The notes: a model not told the origin generated them from the letters alone. Counted from the first letter of the stretch, positions 36,551-45,964 are shown. The stretch is DNA of 64,000 bases from Phormidesmis priestleyi BC1401 (GCF_001650195.1 NZ_LXYR01000022.1:1-64000); one strand, 5' to 3'. Program-made: numbers and translations.

Positions 36551-36620
36551 TCACCCTCACCCTAGCCCTCTCCCCAAGGAGAGGGAACAAGACTCTACTC
36601 CCTTCTCCTTGGGGAGGGCA
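36551..36620. repeat. GC-rich dispersed hairpin repeat, family A, copy 3 (core only)
   Basis: CACCCTCACCCTAGCCCTCTCC then CCTTCTCCTTGGGGAGGGC. The two CTCTCCCCAAGGAGAG-type blocks pair. It lacks the GGCGTTGCTGA ends. Lies between the phosphatase and the convergent protease gene and may serve as a terminator. Confidence 0.65.
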
Positions 36621-36677
36621 GAAGACGCTCACAAGTCTTACAGGTTATTTAATCCACGTTCATAAACGTTGTAAGTA

Positions 36678-37514
36678 TCAGACTCCCTGAACTCTGGTGC
36701 GATAGTCTCCACTACTTAACCCGTCGGTGCCAGGGGTAGGATTTTGTTGAGCAAGCTGACGTAATCGAACCACGCGATCGGCGGCTGCGGGGTGATTGCT
36801 CAAGAAAACAGGGGCTGACGCTTTACCCGTCACCAGTTTTTGCATAAAAGCAGCCATCTGCGACTGAGCATATCCCGCTCGACCTAAGGTGATTAATCCT
36901 CGTTGGTCGGCTTCATATTCATCTTTGCGGCTGTTGGGGAGATCTAACGCGAGCTGAACGCCAATGTTGACGGCGGTGCTGCGATCGAGTCCGGCGACAC
37001 CCAATAACCCTTGAGCGACTGACTTTTCTCGCATTTGTTTGATGGCGTGGCGAGCAGCGATGTGACCAATTTCATGACCGATGACGCTGGCGAGTTGCGC
37101 CTCGTTGTCGGCGGCTTTTAATAAACCACTGTGGACGTAGACATAGCCGCCCATCGTTGCAAAGGCGTTGATGCTGTTATCATCCACAACTTGAAAAGTG
37201 TAGCGAAGATTAGGACGATCGCTCTTAGCGGCGAGACGTTGACCGACTTGATTTACGTAGTCTGTGACTCTAGAGTTGCGAAGAATTCTGACTTGACTCC
37301 CAGTAATTTCGTCATTGATTTGCTGACCGAGCGCGATTTCTTGGCGATCGTTCAGGCTAGACAACTGCACGACTTGAATGCCTCGCAGCAGCAAGTCTGC
37401 CCAAGAAAAGGCTTGAGAGGCGAGGGGTTGACCGACCCAAATGCTGACGGCAACCACGAGAGAAATTAGGGGATAAAGCCAGCGACGATACGATCGTTGA
37501 AGTTGATTCACCAT
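36678..37514 (-). CDS. M48 family zinc metalloprotease, secreted or membrane-anchored
   Basis: 278 residues from ATG 37514; the frame runs further but the upstream 76 codons look non-coding. An N-terminal R-R-W stretch plus a hydrophobic helix (13-35) acts as a signal or anchor. The HExxH motif is H147-E-I-G-H151 with the third ligand in E-Y-E-A-D (199-203), and N-A-F-A-T-M-G-G-Y-V-Y-V lies before it. Resembles periplasmic BepA/LoiP-like proteases without the TPR part. Likely quality control of envelope proteins. Confidence 0.88.
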   Translation of the reverse strand: MVNQLQRSYRRWLYPLISLVVAVSIWVGQPLASQAFSWADLLLRGIQVVQLSSLNDRQEIALGQQINDEITGSQVRILRNSRVTDYVNQVGQRLAAKSDRPNLRYTFQVVDDNSINAFATMGGYVYVHSGLLKAADNEAQLASVIGHEIGHIAARHAIKQMREKSVAQGLLGVAGLDRSTAVNIGVQLALDLPNSRKDEYEADQRGLITLGRAGYAQSQMAAFMQKLVTGKASAPVFLSNHPAAADRVVRLRQLAQQNPTPGTDGLSSGDYRTRVQGV

Positions 37515-37855
37515 AAGACTATTGAGTTCAGATAAGAGGAGTGTAATGCGTTCAGACCAACCCAAGGGCAACCCGTCTAGACATGAGACGCTCGTTGACG
37601 AAAATTGGTTGCAGTCTGCTCTAAAGATTCCCTGATGCAACATTTTTGAGAGTAAACAAGGAGAATTAGTTCCAATCCTCCTACGATCGTCATGGTAATC
37701 TTGGGAGTCAAACGGCAGCAGGATTCCTTTAACAAACGCCAAAATTTATGAATTTCCGCAGTCAGTAGCGTGCTATAACTCGCTACCGTATCGGCGAAAT
37801 TCAGCACCTTTTTTACGACTGGCTTCCTTTCACAACGCAACTGGGATTGGTATTT

Positions 37856-38374
37856 ATGGCTCTTCTAGACTCTCAAGGTCGGTTATTTGGCAAGATTAGC
37901 CTTCTCGATGTCGGGGCAGGACTTGTCATTTTGATGGTGATTTTTGGTATCTTCTTCTTCCCAGGAAGCTCTGGCTCGGTTGCTCAACTTTCTGCTCCTA
38001 AGCCGATCGAGGTTGATGTGGTCGTTCGAGGGCTGAGTGCCACCGACCCGAAGAGTTTGATCAAAGAAGGTGACAAAACCAACATCATCGTCCGCAAGCA
38101 GCCGTCTGGAGAAGCCACTCTCAAGGCAGTCAAGTTTTTGCCTCGGAATACGCTAGTGCCGCAGCCAGATGGCTCTGTAAAGTCGATAGCAGACCCCAGA
38201 ATTGAGGTGGCATTTGTCAATGATATGGTTTTGACACTGGTTAGCAAAGCACAGATGACCAAAGATGGTCCGGTGTTGGGGGGCGAGAAAGTTAAGGTCG
38301 GCACCTCGATCGAGTTAGATGGACCTGCCTATAATTTTACGAGTAGCGTGATTGCAGTTCGAGTTGGCAAGTAG
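37856..38374 (+). CDS. DUF4330 family membrane-anchored protein
   Basis: 172 residues from ATG 37856 (a TTG at 37847 is in frame). N-terminal L-F-G-K-I-S-L-L-D-V-G-A followed by a membrane helix (about 18-35) and a beta-rich domain with repeated V-D-V-V-V-R-G and I-V-R-K-Q-P-S-G. This is the DUF4330 arrangement common in cyanobacteria. Periplasmic domain by topology. Function unknown. Confidence 0.82.
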   Translation: MALLDSQGRLFGKISLLDVGAGLVILMVIFGIFFFPGSSGSVAQLSAPKPIEVDVVVRGLSATDPKSLIKEGDKTNIIVRKQPSGEATLKAVKFLPRNTLVPQPDGSVKSIADPRIEVAFVNDMVLTLVSKAQMTKDGPVLGGEKVKVGTSIELDGPAYNFTSSVIAVRVGK

Positions 38375-38381
38375 TGATCGA

Positions 38382-38413
38382 CAAAAACAGGGGCAGATTT
38401 TATATCTGTCCCT
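38382..38413 (-). terminator. Intrinsic terminator of the secreted 131-aa protein gene
   Basis: Read on the minus strand: an AGGGACAGAT arm, a short loop and an ATCTGCCCCT arm, then GTTTTTG. It also ends the convergent DUF4330 transcript region. Confidence 0.65.
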
Positions 38414-38451
38414 AACCTTGGAAAAGCTAATCCTGCTTAACTTAAAGCCGA

Positions 38452-38847
38452 TTAGCGCATAGAGTCTCTTGCAGACTCGACTGAATCGCCTACTTTGCCC
38501 TCAGCTTTCTCAAGAGATTTCTTCAACGTTTCCTCGATCGAACCCATGCCTTGAGAATTAGAAGGACGATTCATGTTTTCAATGCCAGCGGTGCCTTGAA
38601 TCGAGTTGAGTCCGCCGTCTTGTGACCGCTTCTCAATCGCTTTGATGCCTTGAGGACCGCCCTGGTCGATCGCATCTTTAGCCGTGCGCTCATATTTCTT
38701 AGCCGTGTTGCTAGCTTCACCTTTTATGGGTTGATCCTTCATTGGCAAAGCAGAAGCCATCTGAGTTGGCATTGCTAACGAAAACATTAACACTGCACAG
38801 AGACAAGCCGCGAAGACAACACGAACAGTAGATAAAAGAGACTTCAT
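38452..38847 (-). CDS. Hypothetical secreted protein, 131 aa
   Basis: ATG 38847 has GGAGGAAA just upstream and gives a clean signal peptide: M-K-S-L-L-S-T-V-R, a hydrophobic core F-A-A-C-L-C-A-V-L-M-F-S-L-A, and a likely cut after A-S-A. The mature ~97 residues are hydrophilic, rich in Lys, Gly, Gln and Asn, with helical C-terminal K-K-S-L-E-K-A-E. It resembles small low-temperature or stress-induced cyanobacterial secreted proteins in layout only; no family named. Confidence 0.7.
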   Translation of the reverse strand: MKSLLSTVRVVFAACLCAVLMFSLAMPTQMASALPMKDQPIKGEASNTAKKYERTAKDAIDQGGPQGIKAIEKRSQDGGLNSIQGTAGIENMNRPSNSQGMGSIEETLKKSLEKAEGKVGDSVESARDSMR

Positions 38848-39008
38848 ACAAATTTCCTCCAAATGGAAACTAGATTTTTGCGATAGATTCAAATTTAGTC
38901 TGCGTCTATCTACTCACAAGTTCTAACTTCGTCGCGTCTGTATCTGGAGTGACGTTTGCATAGTTCTCTTTGACTGTTTTGTCTATCAAATGATAGATGC
39001 GATCGCGG

Positions 39009-39317
39009 CTATTGCCCTTTAGACATAAACTCCACCCGTGGCAAAAGCGGGTCTTCTACGACTCCAAAGCCTTTAAAGCCCCAGCGATCGAGCACACTCG
39101 TGAGCTGCGTTCCAGGAATCGTTTCTACTGAGAAGCGATCGCTGACCCCTGCTGCATGTTTGTTTAGATAGCTCAATGCATCAAAATGTTCACGAAATAA
39201 GAGAACATAGCCGTTTTGGGGCGATCGAGCTTTGTCGCGATCGTCCTGGTTTGGATACGCGGCAAGATAGCTACCATCCATTCTGGAGCGGATCAGGTAA
39301 TAGGTTTCAGACAGCAT
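39009..39317 (-). CDS. Hypothetical protein, 102 aa
   Basis: Soluble protein: Y-Y-L-I-R-S-R-M-D-G-S-Y-L-A-A-Y near the start, F-R-E-H-F-D-A-L-S-Y-L-N-K-H in the middle. No motif recognised. Starts 6 bases after the permease stop, same strand, so it is co-transcribed with the permease gene. The composition matches real genes of this genome. Confidence 0.65.
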   Translation of the reverse strand: MLSETYYLIRSRMDGSYLAAYPNQDDRDKARSPQNGYVLLFREHFDALSYLNKHAAGVSDRFSVETIPGTQLTSVLDRWGFKGFGVVEDPLLPRVEFMSKGQ

Positions 39318-39323
39318 AAAGAG

Positions 39324-40373
39324 TTAATTAATATCCGCCAAGTTGATTCTGGGATCAACCGCTTTCAGCAGCAGATCAGCGATTAGGTTGCCTAAAATCA
39401 GCATGACTGCGCCCATCATCAGACTTGCCATCACCAAATATAAATCTTGAACCTGGACAGCTTGCAAAATTAATCGTCCTAGCCCAGGCCAGTTGAAGAA
39501 AAACTCAGCGATAAAGGCTCCGCTTAACAGACTGGCAAACTCAAAGCCGAGCAGAGTGACGATCGGGTTAATCGCATTTCTCAACGCGTGAACGTAGATG
39601 ACTCGATTTTCAGGCAGTCCTTTCGCTCGTGCGGTTTGGATGTAGTCTTGGCGCAGAACGTCGAGGAGTTGCCCTCGCATAATGCGCTGTAATCCAGCAA
39701 AGCTAGTGACACTGAGCGCGATCGTCGGCAAAATCATGTGCCAGCCGACATCCAATATTTTACCTAAGAGTGACAGATCGGCGTGATCGATGCTGGTCAT
39801 ATCTCCTACCGGGAAAAGCGGCGACGTATTTTGGGCAAAAATCAGCAGCAGCAGAGCCGTAATCAAACTGGGAAATCCCTGTCCCGTATAGCTGAAGACT
39901 TGCAGCACCCGATCGACCCAGCGCTGTTGATAAATCGCGGCAGCGATGCCCATTGGAATGGCGATCGCCCACGTTACCACCAGCGACGAAATCGCAATCA
40001 GCAGCGTTGCCGGAACCCGCTCGATCAGCAGCGATACCACCGATCGATTGTAGGCAAAACTCGTGCCAAAATCGCCCTGGGTAACGATTCGCCACAGCCA
40101 TAGAAAATATTGCTCGATCCAAGATTTATCTAAGCCAAACTGCTGCCTGAGTTGCTCAATGCGCTCAGGTGAAATCTTGGGATTTTCTCTCAGCGTGTCG
40201 AGATAATCACCGGGCGAAAGTTGAATGATCAAGAAACTCAGAGCCGATGCCAACAGCAACGTCAGCAAAGCTTGCAGCAGCCGCTTTGCCACGAATACAG
40301 ACGTTTCGCTGGTGATTGCATCGGTGAAGCGATCCCAACTCGATCGCAGTCGTCCACGAGCAGATAGAGTCAT
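39324..40373 (-). CDS. ABC transporter permease, DppB/OppB type
   Basis: 349 residues with about six membrane helices. Typical opening: first helix then L-S-P-G-D-Y and E-x-L-R-Q-Q-F-G-L-D-K. G-D-F-G-T-S-F-A-Y follows, then the permease EAA loop with Y-I-Q-T-A-R-A-K-G-L-P-E-N-R-V and H-A-L-R-N-A-I-N-P. Belongs to the peptide/opine/nickel branch. No partner DppC, ATPase or binding protein is adjacent. In cyanobacteria these parts are often dispersed, so the substrate cannot be given. Confidence 0.9.
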   Translation of the reverse strand: MTLSARGRLRSSWDRFTDAITSETSVFVAKRLLQALLTLLLASALSFLIIQLSPGDYLDTLRENPKISPERIEQLRQQFGLDKSWIEQYFLWLWRIVTQGDFGTSFAYNRSVVSLLIERVPATLLIAISSLVVTWAIAIPMGIAAAIYQQRWVDRVLQVFSYTGQGFPSLITALLLLIFAQNTSPLFPVGDMTSIDHADLSLLGKILDVGWHMILPTIALSVTSFAGLQRIMRGQLLDVLRQDYIQTARAKGLPENRVIYVHALRNAINPIVTLLGFEFASLLSGAFIAEFFFNWPGLGRLILQAVQVQDLYLVMASLMMGAVMLILGNLIADLLLKAVDPRINLADIN

Positions 40374-40408
40374 GTTTGGGTCACGGGTCAGACAGATCTC
40401 CTAACATC

Positions 40409-40921
40409 CTAATACTCAACTAGCGTAATGATAGGAACATCGGGAAGTTGCTGCCGCCCGTTGAGGTCTTTTAGCTCGATCACAAAGGCGCACCCGACTA
40501 ACTCGCACCCAGTTTGCTGAATCAATCGTGCCGTGGCTCCGGCGGTTCCTCCAGTAGCGATCAGGTCATCCACAATCAAAATTCGTGAGCTAGAATGCAG
40601 CGCGTCTTGATGGATTTCTAAACAATCGGTGCCATATTCCAGTTGATATTCGACTGAGTAAATGGCGGCAGGAAGTTTGCCAGGTTTGCGGACGGGGATG
40701 AAGCCGACTCCCATTTTGTACGCCAATGGTGCGCCAAAAATAAAGCCGCGCGACTCCATGCCAACAATGTAATCAGGAGCCAGATCTGCACACTTTTCAG
40801 CAAACGTGTCGATCGTATACTTCAACCCTTGGGGATTGCCCAACAGCGTTGTAATGTCTTTAAACAAGATGCCGGGTTTAGGAAAATCTGGAATTTCACG
40901 AATCAGCGCTTTGAGATCCAT
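40409..40921 (-). CDS. apt: Adenine phosphoribosyltransferase
   Basis: Purine salvage: adenine plus PRPP to AMP. 170 residues from ATG 40921 (frame open to 41005; [14 protein letters not shown] matches family starts). PRPP-binding motif [22 protein letters not shown], and [11 protein letters not shown] all visible. Confidence 0.95.
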   Translation of the reverse strand: MDLKALIREIPDFPKPGILFKDITTLLGNPQGLKYTIDTFAEKCADLAPDYIVGMESRGFIFGAPLAYKMGVGFIPVRKPGKLPAAIYSVEYQLEYGTDCLEIHQDALHSSSRILIVDDLIATGGTAGATARLIQQTGCELVGCAFVIELKDLNGRQQLPDVPIITLVEY

Positions 40922-41115
40922 AGAGGTTTGAAGGCAAAAGGGTATGAGTTGGGTTATCTCACACCTTGGGTCAATTGTCATCTCGATCGGGTCAGCAAAC
41001 CCCAAAAATGTTCGCTAAAATCATCTCTAGAGCGTTGCAATCGGAGTGGTATATCCTAAAAGTAGCGATCGGTGAACAAAGCCAACGAACGACAACAATT
41101 TTAACTGGAACTTGG

Positions 41116-41475
41116 ATGACTCTTGAGGAGCAAATCAATCAGCAGCGAGTCAAACACATCGTCAGCAGCTATCAGTTAGCCGGAGACGATATCGAAGCGT
41201 TTGCTGGCTATTTAGATGAGTTGTTGCAAACTTACGCAATGTCGTTAATTGAGTTAGCGTTGGCAGAAACCCTACTAGACAATTGGGTCAATGTGCCGAT
41301 GAAAACAGGCATTTTATTCTTGCAGCAAACGCACGATCGCCTAAAAAATTGGGAGACTCATTCTATTTCCAGCAGCCTCACGCCTGAAGACTTTCAGCAA
41401 ATTACAGGGCTAGATCCCAGTCCGATTTTTGGAGCATCTGAGTTTCCACCGACCTCGATCGCGCGTTCCTGCTAA
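41116..41475 (+). CDS. Conserved hypothetical protein, 119 aa
   Basis: The frame opens at 40966 but the segment before the Met at 41116 (M-T-L-E-E-Q-I-N-Q-Q-R-V) overlaps the apt promoter area and looks non-coding. The protein is acidic and helical, ending I-T-G-L-D-P-S-P-I-F-G. The pattern feels like a cyanobacteria-wide hypothetical protein, but I cannot name a family. Its stop overlaps the stop of the convergent comF by 4 bases. Confidence 0.7.
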   Translation: MTLEEQINQQRVKHIVSSYQLAGDDIEAFAGYLDELLQTYAMSLIELALAETLLDNWVNVPMKTGILFLQQTHDRLKNWETHSISSSLTPEDFQQITGLDPSPIFGASEFPPTSIARSC

Positions 41476-42152
41476 GAGTTCGCTTCGTCTTTCCACGGTC
41501 TCGCCTTGGCTAAGATCGCGACACCCCGCACTCGAATTCCTTGTTGATGCAGAACCTGAGTCGTCGCCTTGATCGTCGCACCCGTTGTATAAATGTCATC
41601 AAGCAACAACACTGGATGGTGAGGTTTATTTTTTTGAAAGGCTTTCCCAATCTTGAACGCCTGAAGGAGATTGTGTTCTCGTTGAGCGGCAGAAAGACCG
41701 AACTGCGCCTCGGTAGATCGGACTCGCTCTAAGCCATTCACCTGCATTGAGTGACCCGTAAAATGACAAAAGCTTTGGGCAATCAATGCTGCCTGGTTAT
41801 AGCCTCGCTGCTTTTGCTTCTCACCGTGCATCGGAATCGGCACCACAATCATCGGGGAGCGATCGAGGCTAGCATCTAACCAAGACTGCGCCAACCACTG
41901 CCCTAAAGGACGAGCAATCTGGGGCTGATGGTCATATTTAAGCTGCCTGATCGCCTGCCTGACATTTCCGCCATACCATCCCCAAGCAAACACAGCGGGT
42001 TGCTCTTGCCAAAATTGGGCAGGATTCGGGAGTTTATTTTGCTGAAGCTGGCGCGTGCAGTTGGCGCAAAACTCAGTCGGGGTGGCACGTTGACAAAGCG
42101 GACAAGCCGATTGGAGAAAGAGATTGAGAAACGATCGCACAGGAGCCAACAT
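41472..42152 (-). CDS. comF: ComF family protein (phosphoribosyltransferase-like)
   Basis: 226 residues from ATG 42152 (a GTG at 42158 is also possible). N-terminal zinc ribbon C-P-L-C ... C-A-N-C, then the PRTase fold: G-W-Y-G-G, V-P-I-P-M-H-x-x-K-x-x-x-R-G-Y-N-Q-A, and PRPP loop L-L-L-D-D-I-Y-T-T-G-A-T. ComF homologues act in DNA uptake in naturally competent bacteria, including cyanobacteria. Role here is by family. Confidence 0.9.
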   Translation of the reverse strand: MLAPVRSFLNLFLQSACPLCQRATPTEFCANCTRQLQQNKLPNPAQFWQEQPAVFAWGWYGGNVRQAIRQLKYDHQPQIARPLGQWLAQSWLDASLDRSPMIVVPIPMHGEKQKQRGYNQAALIAQSFCHFTGHSMQVNGLERVRSTEAQFGLSAAQREHNLLQAFKIGKAFQKNKPHHPVLLLDDIYTTGATIKATTQVLHQQGIRVRGVAILAKARPWKDEANS

Positions 42153-42270
42153 CGACACTTAACGACTAAAGACCTGGTTAACGTGCCCCCAAATCTTTCT
42201 GAATTATTCATTCAATCGTGAGCAATCTTAGAGAAGGGGAATCGAGTCCAAAAGTAATTTACTTTCAGGA

Positions 42271-42981
42271 TTAGAAGCGCAGAGAGTTTGCAGATCTTAG
42301 ACGTTTGGAGCTTGTTTTTTGGTAGGCTGCGATCGCCAGATTCACCTGCTTTAACGGCACATACAGCGCACTTATCAGAAGAAACGTCACCCCGATCGTC
42401 AATAGAGGACGCTTTGCCAACACATCCTCTAAAATTGTCATCGCTAAGGCATCAAGATGCGTCACAATATCCCAACTGTTAAAGCGCAAAAATCGCCCCA
42501 AATAAACGCCGACCGCGCTCATAGCATGAATCGCCAACTCAGCTTTGAGAATATAGCGACCCAATCCTCGCTGTTTTAGGTAGTAGCCTAAATTGATCAG
42601 CGACACAACATATGCCTCAAACCCCGCAAAGATAAAAAACACATAGAGAGGAATCAACACTAAAGTGACAATCCAAACCGAGTGAGCATATTGACGCACC
42701 TCATCAATAAAGTGGATCACGTCGGTCAAAATGTAGGGCGCGTTTGGCAAGAAGGCAATAAAGGTCAAAACGCCCACCCACCAAAGCCACGATCGATGCC
42801 TGAGATGAAGCGGCAAGGGAGGCACAATCAGAGTTGATGTCCCCAGTTGAGTGCGACGAAACAGCAGCACGCTGAGGATGAGCGGCACGATCGCCAAAAA
42901 TAAATTCCAACTCATCCAGCGAGCGTTGTCATAGAGAATGACAACCGCATTGAGAAGCACGTATTGAATAGAATATTCCAT
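42271..42981 (-). CDS. DUF1361 family integral membrane protein
   Basis: 236 residues from ATG 42981 (frame open to 43053). About six hydrophobic helices. W-W-V-G-V-L-T-F-I-A-F-L-P-N-A-P-Y-I-L-T-D-V-I-H-F is the family hallmark (F-x-P-N-x-x-Y-x-x-T-D). Function unknown. Confidence 0.85.
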   Translation of the reverse strand: MEYSIQYVLLNAVVILYDNARWMSWNLFLAIVPLILSVLLFRRTQLGTSTLIVPPLPLHLRHRSWLWWVGVLTFIAFLPNAPYILTDVIHFIDEVRQYAHSVWIVTLVLIPLYVFFIFAGFEAYVVSLINLGYYLKQRGLGRYILKAELAIHAMSAVGVYLGRFLRFNSWDIVTHLDALAMTILEDVLAKRPLLTIGVTFLLISALYVPLKQVNLAIAAYQKTSSKRLRSANSLRF

Positions 42982-43200
42982 AAGTCTAGAGGCACAGTGA
43001 TTTAGGTTATGAATGCCTAGCTCACACTCGTTGACTGAGGTTGAGCATCTCAAGCCGTAGTTTAAGGGCGAACCTTGTCATCGGTATGACAACCAAACCA
43101 CCATTTGAGCAAAAAAATAGGATAAGCAGCGTTCGCCCCTTATCCCAATCGCTCTAAATCTCTTAAAACAAAACCCTTGAGTCGAAATTTCCACCACGTT

Positions 43201-43314
43201 TTACATATTCAGTCGATTGTCACGACGATATTGAGTATAGGCAGCGACAAACAGCCCCGCCAAAGTAATGGGGACTAAACCCAACACAATGCCTATCAAA
43301 ATTGGCTCAATCAT
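43201..43314 (-). CDS. petG: Cytochrome b6f complex subunit PetG
   Basis: 37 residues: [26 protein letters not shown], then a basic end Q-Y-R-R-D. A single membrane helix, matching PetG (V-E-P-L-L-x-G-I-V-L-G-x-x-x-V-T-L-x-G-L-F). TAGGAGAG precedes the ATG. Divergent from the cytochrome cM gene 180 bases away, so two electron-transport genes share one control region. Confidence 0.95.
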   Translation of the reverse strand: MIEPILIGIVLGLVPITLAGLFVAAYTQYRRDNRLNM

Positions 43315-43493
43315 GGTTGCTCTCCTAAGATTTTAAGGATTTGACCCATTCGATCGGGGTGTCCTTCTTTCTTATCTTAGTCGCATCAGTCCCTCAAGTG
43401 AAGTCAGCACCTGTCTTAAGCGCCATCTTCCGGTTCAGGAGTGACGAAATTTGTTAAGATCTGCTTAGTAATTGTCTCGTTTAGTTAAGAGTT

Positions 43494-43868
43494 TTGAACG
43501 ATCAAACCGTTAAAACCGAAAGCCCTGGGCAGAGAATCGTGTTGATCGCTCTGGTCGTGATGCTAGCGATCACGCTAGCGGTTTTTGGCATTCGACAGTT
43601 GTACAAGTCAGATCCATATATCAAAGAAGTGTTGTCGCGATCGGGCGATGCCGTTCAAGGACACGCCATTTTTCAAATGAACTGCGCGGGCTGTCATGGC
43701 TTGATGGCAGATGGCAAAGTAGGACCTAGCTTGAAAGGGGTCTCGACTCGCAAGTCTCGCACTCGGTTAATCGATCAAGTGATTAGCGGCAAAACTCCTC
43801 CCATGCCTCAATTTCAGCCGAGTCCGCAAGAGATGGCAGATGTGTTGAGCTACTTGAAGAGTCTTTAG
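43494..43868 (+). CDS. cytM: Cytochrome cM (class I c-type cytochrome)
   Basis: 124 residues. An N-terminal membrane helix (about 15-33) acts as uncleaved anchor. The heme site is C64-A-G-C67-H68, with K-V-G-P-S-L-K-G-V and an axial Met in K-T-P-P-M-P. The C-terminus Q-E-M-A-D-V-L-S-Y-L-K-S-L is typical of CytM. The only in-frame start that keeps the whole helix is TTG 43494, which has a weak ribosome site (TAAGAG). CytM is linked to heterotrophic and stress respiration in cyanobacteria. Confidence 0.88.
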   Translation: MNDQTVKTESPGQRIVLIALVVMLAITLAVFGIRQLYKSDPYIKEVLSRSGDAVQGHAIFQMNCAGCHGLMADGKVGPSLKGVSTRKSRTRLIDQVISGKTPPMPQFQPSPQEMADVLSYLKSL

Positions 43869-43883
43869 AGAAGCTTAATCGTT

Positions 43884-44675
43884 TTACTCTTTGATCCTGA
43901 GCAAATAGCCAGAACTCGTCGTCACCACTAAGCCGTTCTCAGTGACCGCAATCCCCGAAGGAATGCCAAACCGAGACTTTAGAAGATTTGCGATCGCAAC
44001 TCCCTTCCCCAATCGATTAACCTTGATCACAAACCCCAGATTTGTCGTCACAAACGCATTCTCATTCTGCACTGCCACCCCAAACGGAACCCCAAATCCT
44101 GCTTTTTGCAAGTCGATAAGCACTGATGTCTTCCCCGCAGGAGTGACGCGCAGCAGTTGCCCCTTAGACTGCGCCACTGCAAAATCGTCGCCCATCGTTG
44201 CCACACCGAACGGGTTGCCATCTGTCAGATCGGCGATTTTGGTGATCACTCCCGCCGCACTGACTCGCAGCAGCAGCCCCGTAGCCTCAACTACGTCGGT
44301 TGACAGAGTGACAACAGAGTCATCGCCACTCACTGCCACACCAAACGGGGCACCTGCATCGCCGCTTAACGCAGAGAGATCGGCGATCGTCGTCACCGTT
44401 CCGTCAGGCTTGACGCGCACTAAATAGTGGTTGGGGAAATAGTCTGAGGTCGTGACAACCCAGTCAGTTTTGTGAGTTGCAATCCCAAACGGGATGCCTC
44501 GGTCAGCTTTTCGCAAATCAACGAGCGTGACGATCGCCCCCTGCAAACTAACGTGCAGCAGCGTTCCATCTAGCGTCGGCACTACAAATCCTGTTGGGCT
44601 GACGGCTACGCCTTGCAGCGTGTAGAGATTTAAGTTTTGAGCGATTGCTGAAATGGCTGCCTCTTTTTGAGTCAT
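43884..44675 (-). CDS. Beta-propeller-like repeat protein, hypothetical
   Basis: 263 residues from the Met at 44675 (the frame extends to 44810 with doubtful residues). Made of about six ~40-residue repeats, each with a P-F-G-(V/I)-A-(V/T) turn and L-L-R-V-x-x-x-G-x-x-x-x-I-A-D-L strands, as in SMP-30/virginiamycin-lyase-like or NHL propellers. No signal peptide. Catalytic residues not recognisable. Ends 15 bases from cytM, convergent. Confidence 0.7.
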   Translation of the reverse strand: MTQKEAAISAIAQNLNLYTLQGVAVSPTGFVVPTLDGTLLHVSLQGAIVTLVDLRKADRGIPFGIATHKTDWVVTTSDYFPNHYLVRVKPDGTVTTIADLSALSGDAGAPFGVAVSGDDSVVTLSTDVVEATGLLLRVSAAGVITKIADLTDGNPFGVATMGDDFAVAQSKGQLLRVTPAGKTSVLIDLQKAGFGVPFGVAVQNENAFVTTNLGFVIKVNRLGKGVAIANLLKSRFGIPSGIAVTENGLVVTTSSGYLLRIKE

Positions 44676-45085
44676 TGATAGCACTGGCTTCTGGATCTCT
44701 ATTCTGATCTTTGCTTCCTCAAGGAACGTTCGATCGCAGCCCTCAGTCTTATACAAAGCTGCGTGAGAAGTGACTTCTGATAAGTTATTCGTGCATTTGA
44801 ATCGCTGCAAGTCAATTCATGTAGAATATCCGAGTTTCCTCAGATAGTTCACACAGATCTAGATGACTTCATACGATCGCACACCTGAGCGTGATTTTTT
44901 AAGAGATTTGTGGAACTCTAGACGGGCAGCAATTTCTCTGAATTAGAGGGTTTGTAGAGCTTGACGCCAGATGACTGCCACAATAGGACTCGGATCACCC
45001 ATCCACCCCATTCAGGCAAACGCCCCCGCAACCATTTCTGATCTAGTCTGAAGTTAACCCAACCCTTACACGTGTCTTTAGTCGG
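44676..45085. other. Intergenic region between the propeller gene and the HpsJ-like gene
   Basis: About 270-400 bases, depending on the propeller start. It must contain both promoters. I found no repeat, hairpin with T-run, or RNA gene. The stretch 44830-44950 is AT-rich and could hold promoters. Confidence 0.35.
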
Positions 45086-45895
45086 ATGAAAGCAACCAAT
45101 TCAGCCCCCCTTATTCTCAAGCTAGTAGGATTTATCTTAATCCTGTCGTCGCTCATCGATTTTATTACTCTGCTCATCCCGATTAAGTCGCAAGACAATG
45201 CCTGGGTCGCGAGCACCTTCACACAACTGGTCGATCGTGGCATTATTCCGATGATCGGGCTTGCCTTCCTGTTTCTCAGTTATTTCCTAGAATCAGGAAC
45301 GATCGCCTCTGAGCGGAGCAAACCGTTTCTCAGCATTAGATTTTGGGCACTGATTTTATCGAGTCTGCTGGGCTTGACGTTTCTGTTCATTGCGCCCCTC
45401 CACATGAACAACACGCGAATTCTTGCCGAGCAGTCAAACAAGCAAATCGACGATCGAGCCGCAAACCTAACGGCTGATCTCAACAACAAAGTTCAGCAGC
45501 GTCAAGATCAGTTAACGGCTGCCCTCAAAGATGAAAAGCAGCGTCAACTTCTCGACCAACAACTAGCGCAGATCAGTCAAGCGATCGCCAGTGGGCAACT
45601 CAAGGGCGACCAGTTAACTCAAGCTACCCAAGCGCAAAAAGAATTGCAGGATCTAAAAACTAATCCGTCTGCGATCGAGTCTAAAGCCAAAGATTTTAGA
45701 AATCAGGGGCTGATTAAGATTGCTGATGAGCAAAAGCAACTCAAAGCCCAAGCCGAAACTGACTTCCGCAAAACCAGTATTAGAGTCGGGTTGAGCAGTC
45801 TGCTGTTAGCGTTGGGCTATAGCATCATCGGCTGGACAGGGCTGCGAGAACTGGGAGTTTTTAGAGGCTCTCGGCTCAAGGCTCCGACCCGCTAG
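45086..45895 (+). CDS. HpsJ-like membrane protein
   Basis: 269 residues. Three N-terminal membrane helices (about 9-28, 52-68, 86-105), a long charged coiled coil (115-225, Gln/Lys/Glu-rich), then a last helix (232-252) with a short basic tail. The layout and the L-K-L-V-G-F-I-L start match the HpsJ family linked to hormogonium polysaccharide and gliding motility. A glycosyltransferase gene follows 69 bases downstream. Confidence 0.75.
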   Translation: MKATNSAPLILKLVGFILILSSLIDFITLLIPIKSQDNAWVASTFTQLVDRGIIPMIGLAFLFLSYFLESGTIASERSKPFLSIRFWALILSSLLGLTFLFIAPLHMNNTRILAEQSNKQIDDRAANLTADLNNKVQQRQDQLTAALKDEKQRQLLDQQLAQISQAIASGQLKGDQLTQATQAQKELQDLKTNPSAIESKAKDFRNQGLIKIADEQKQLKAQAETDFRKTSIRVGLSSLLLALGYSIIGWTGLRELGVFRGSRLKAPTR

Positions 45896-45964
45896 AGAAG
45901 CCTATTCTCAAATTGAGCGGTTGACCGTTGACGGAGTTTCTGTCGATCGTCAACCGCTTGTTGT

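Noticed and set aside
36678-37742. Full-length frame of the M48 protease to 37742
   Set aside because: The first 76 codons lack a signal and sit before a clear signal peptide beginning at 37514.
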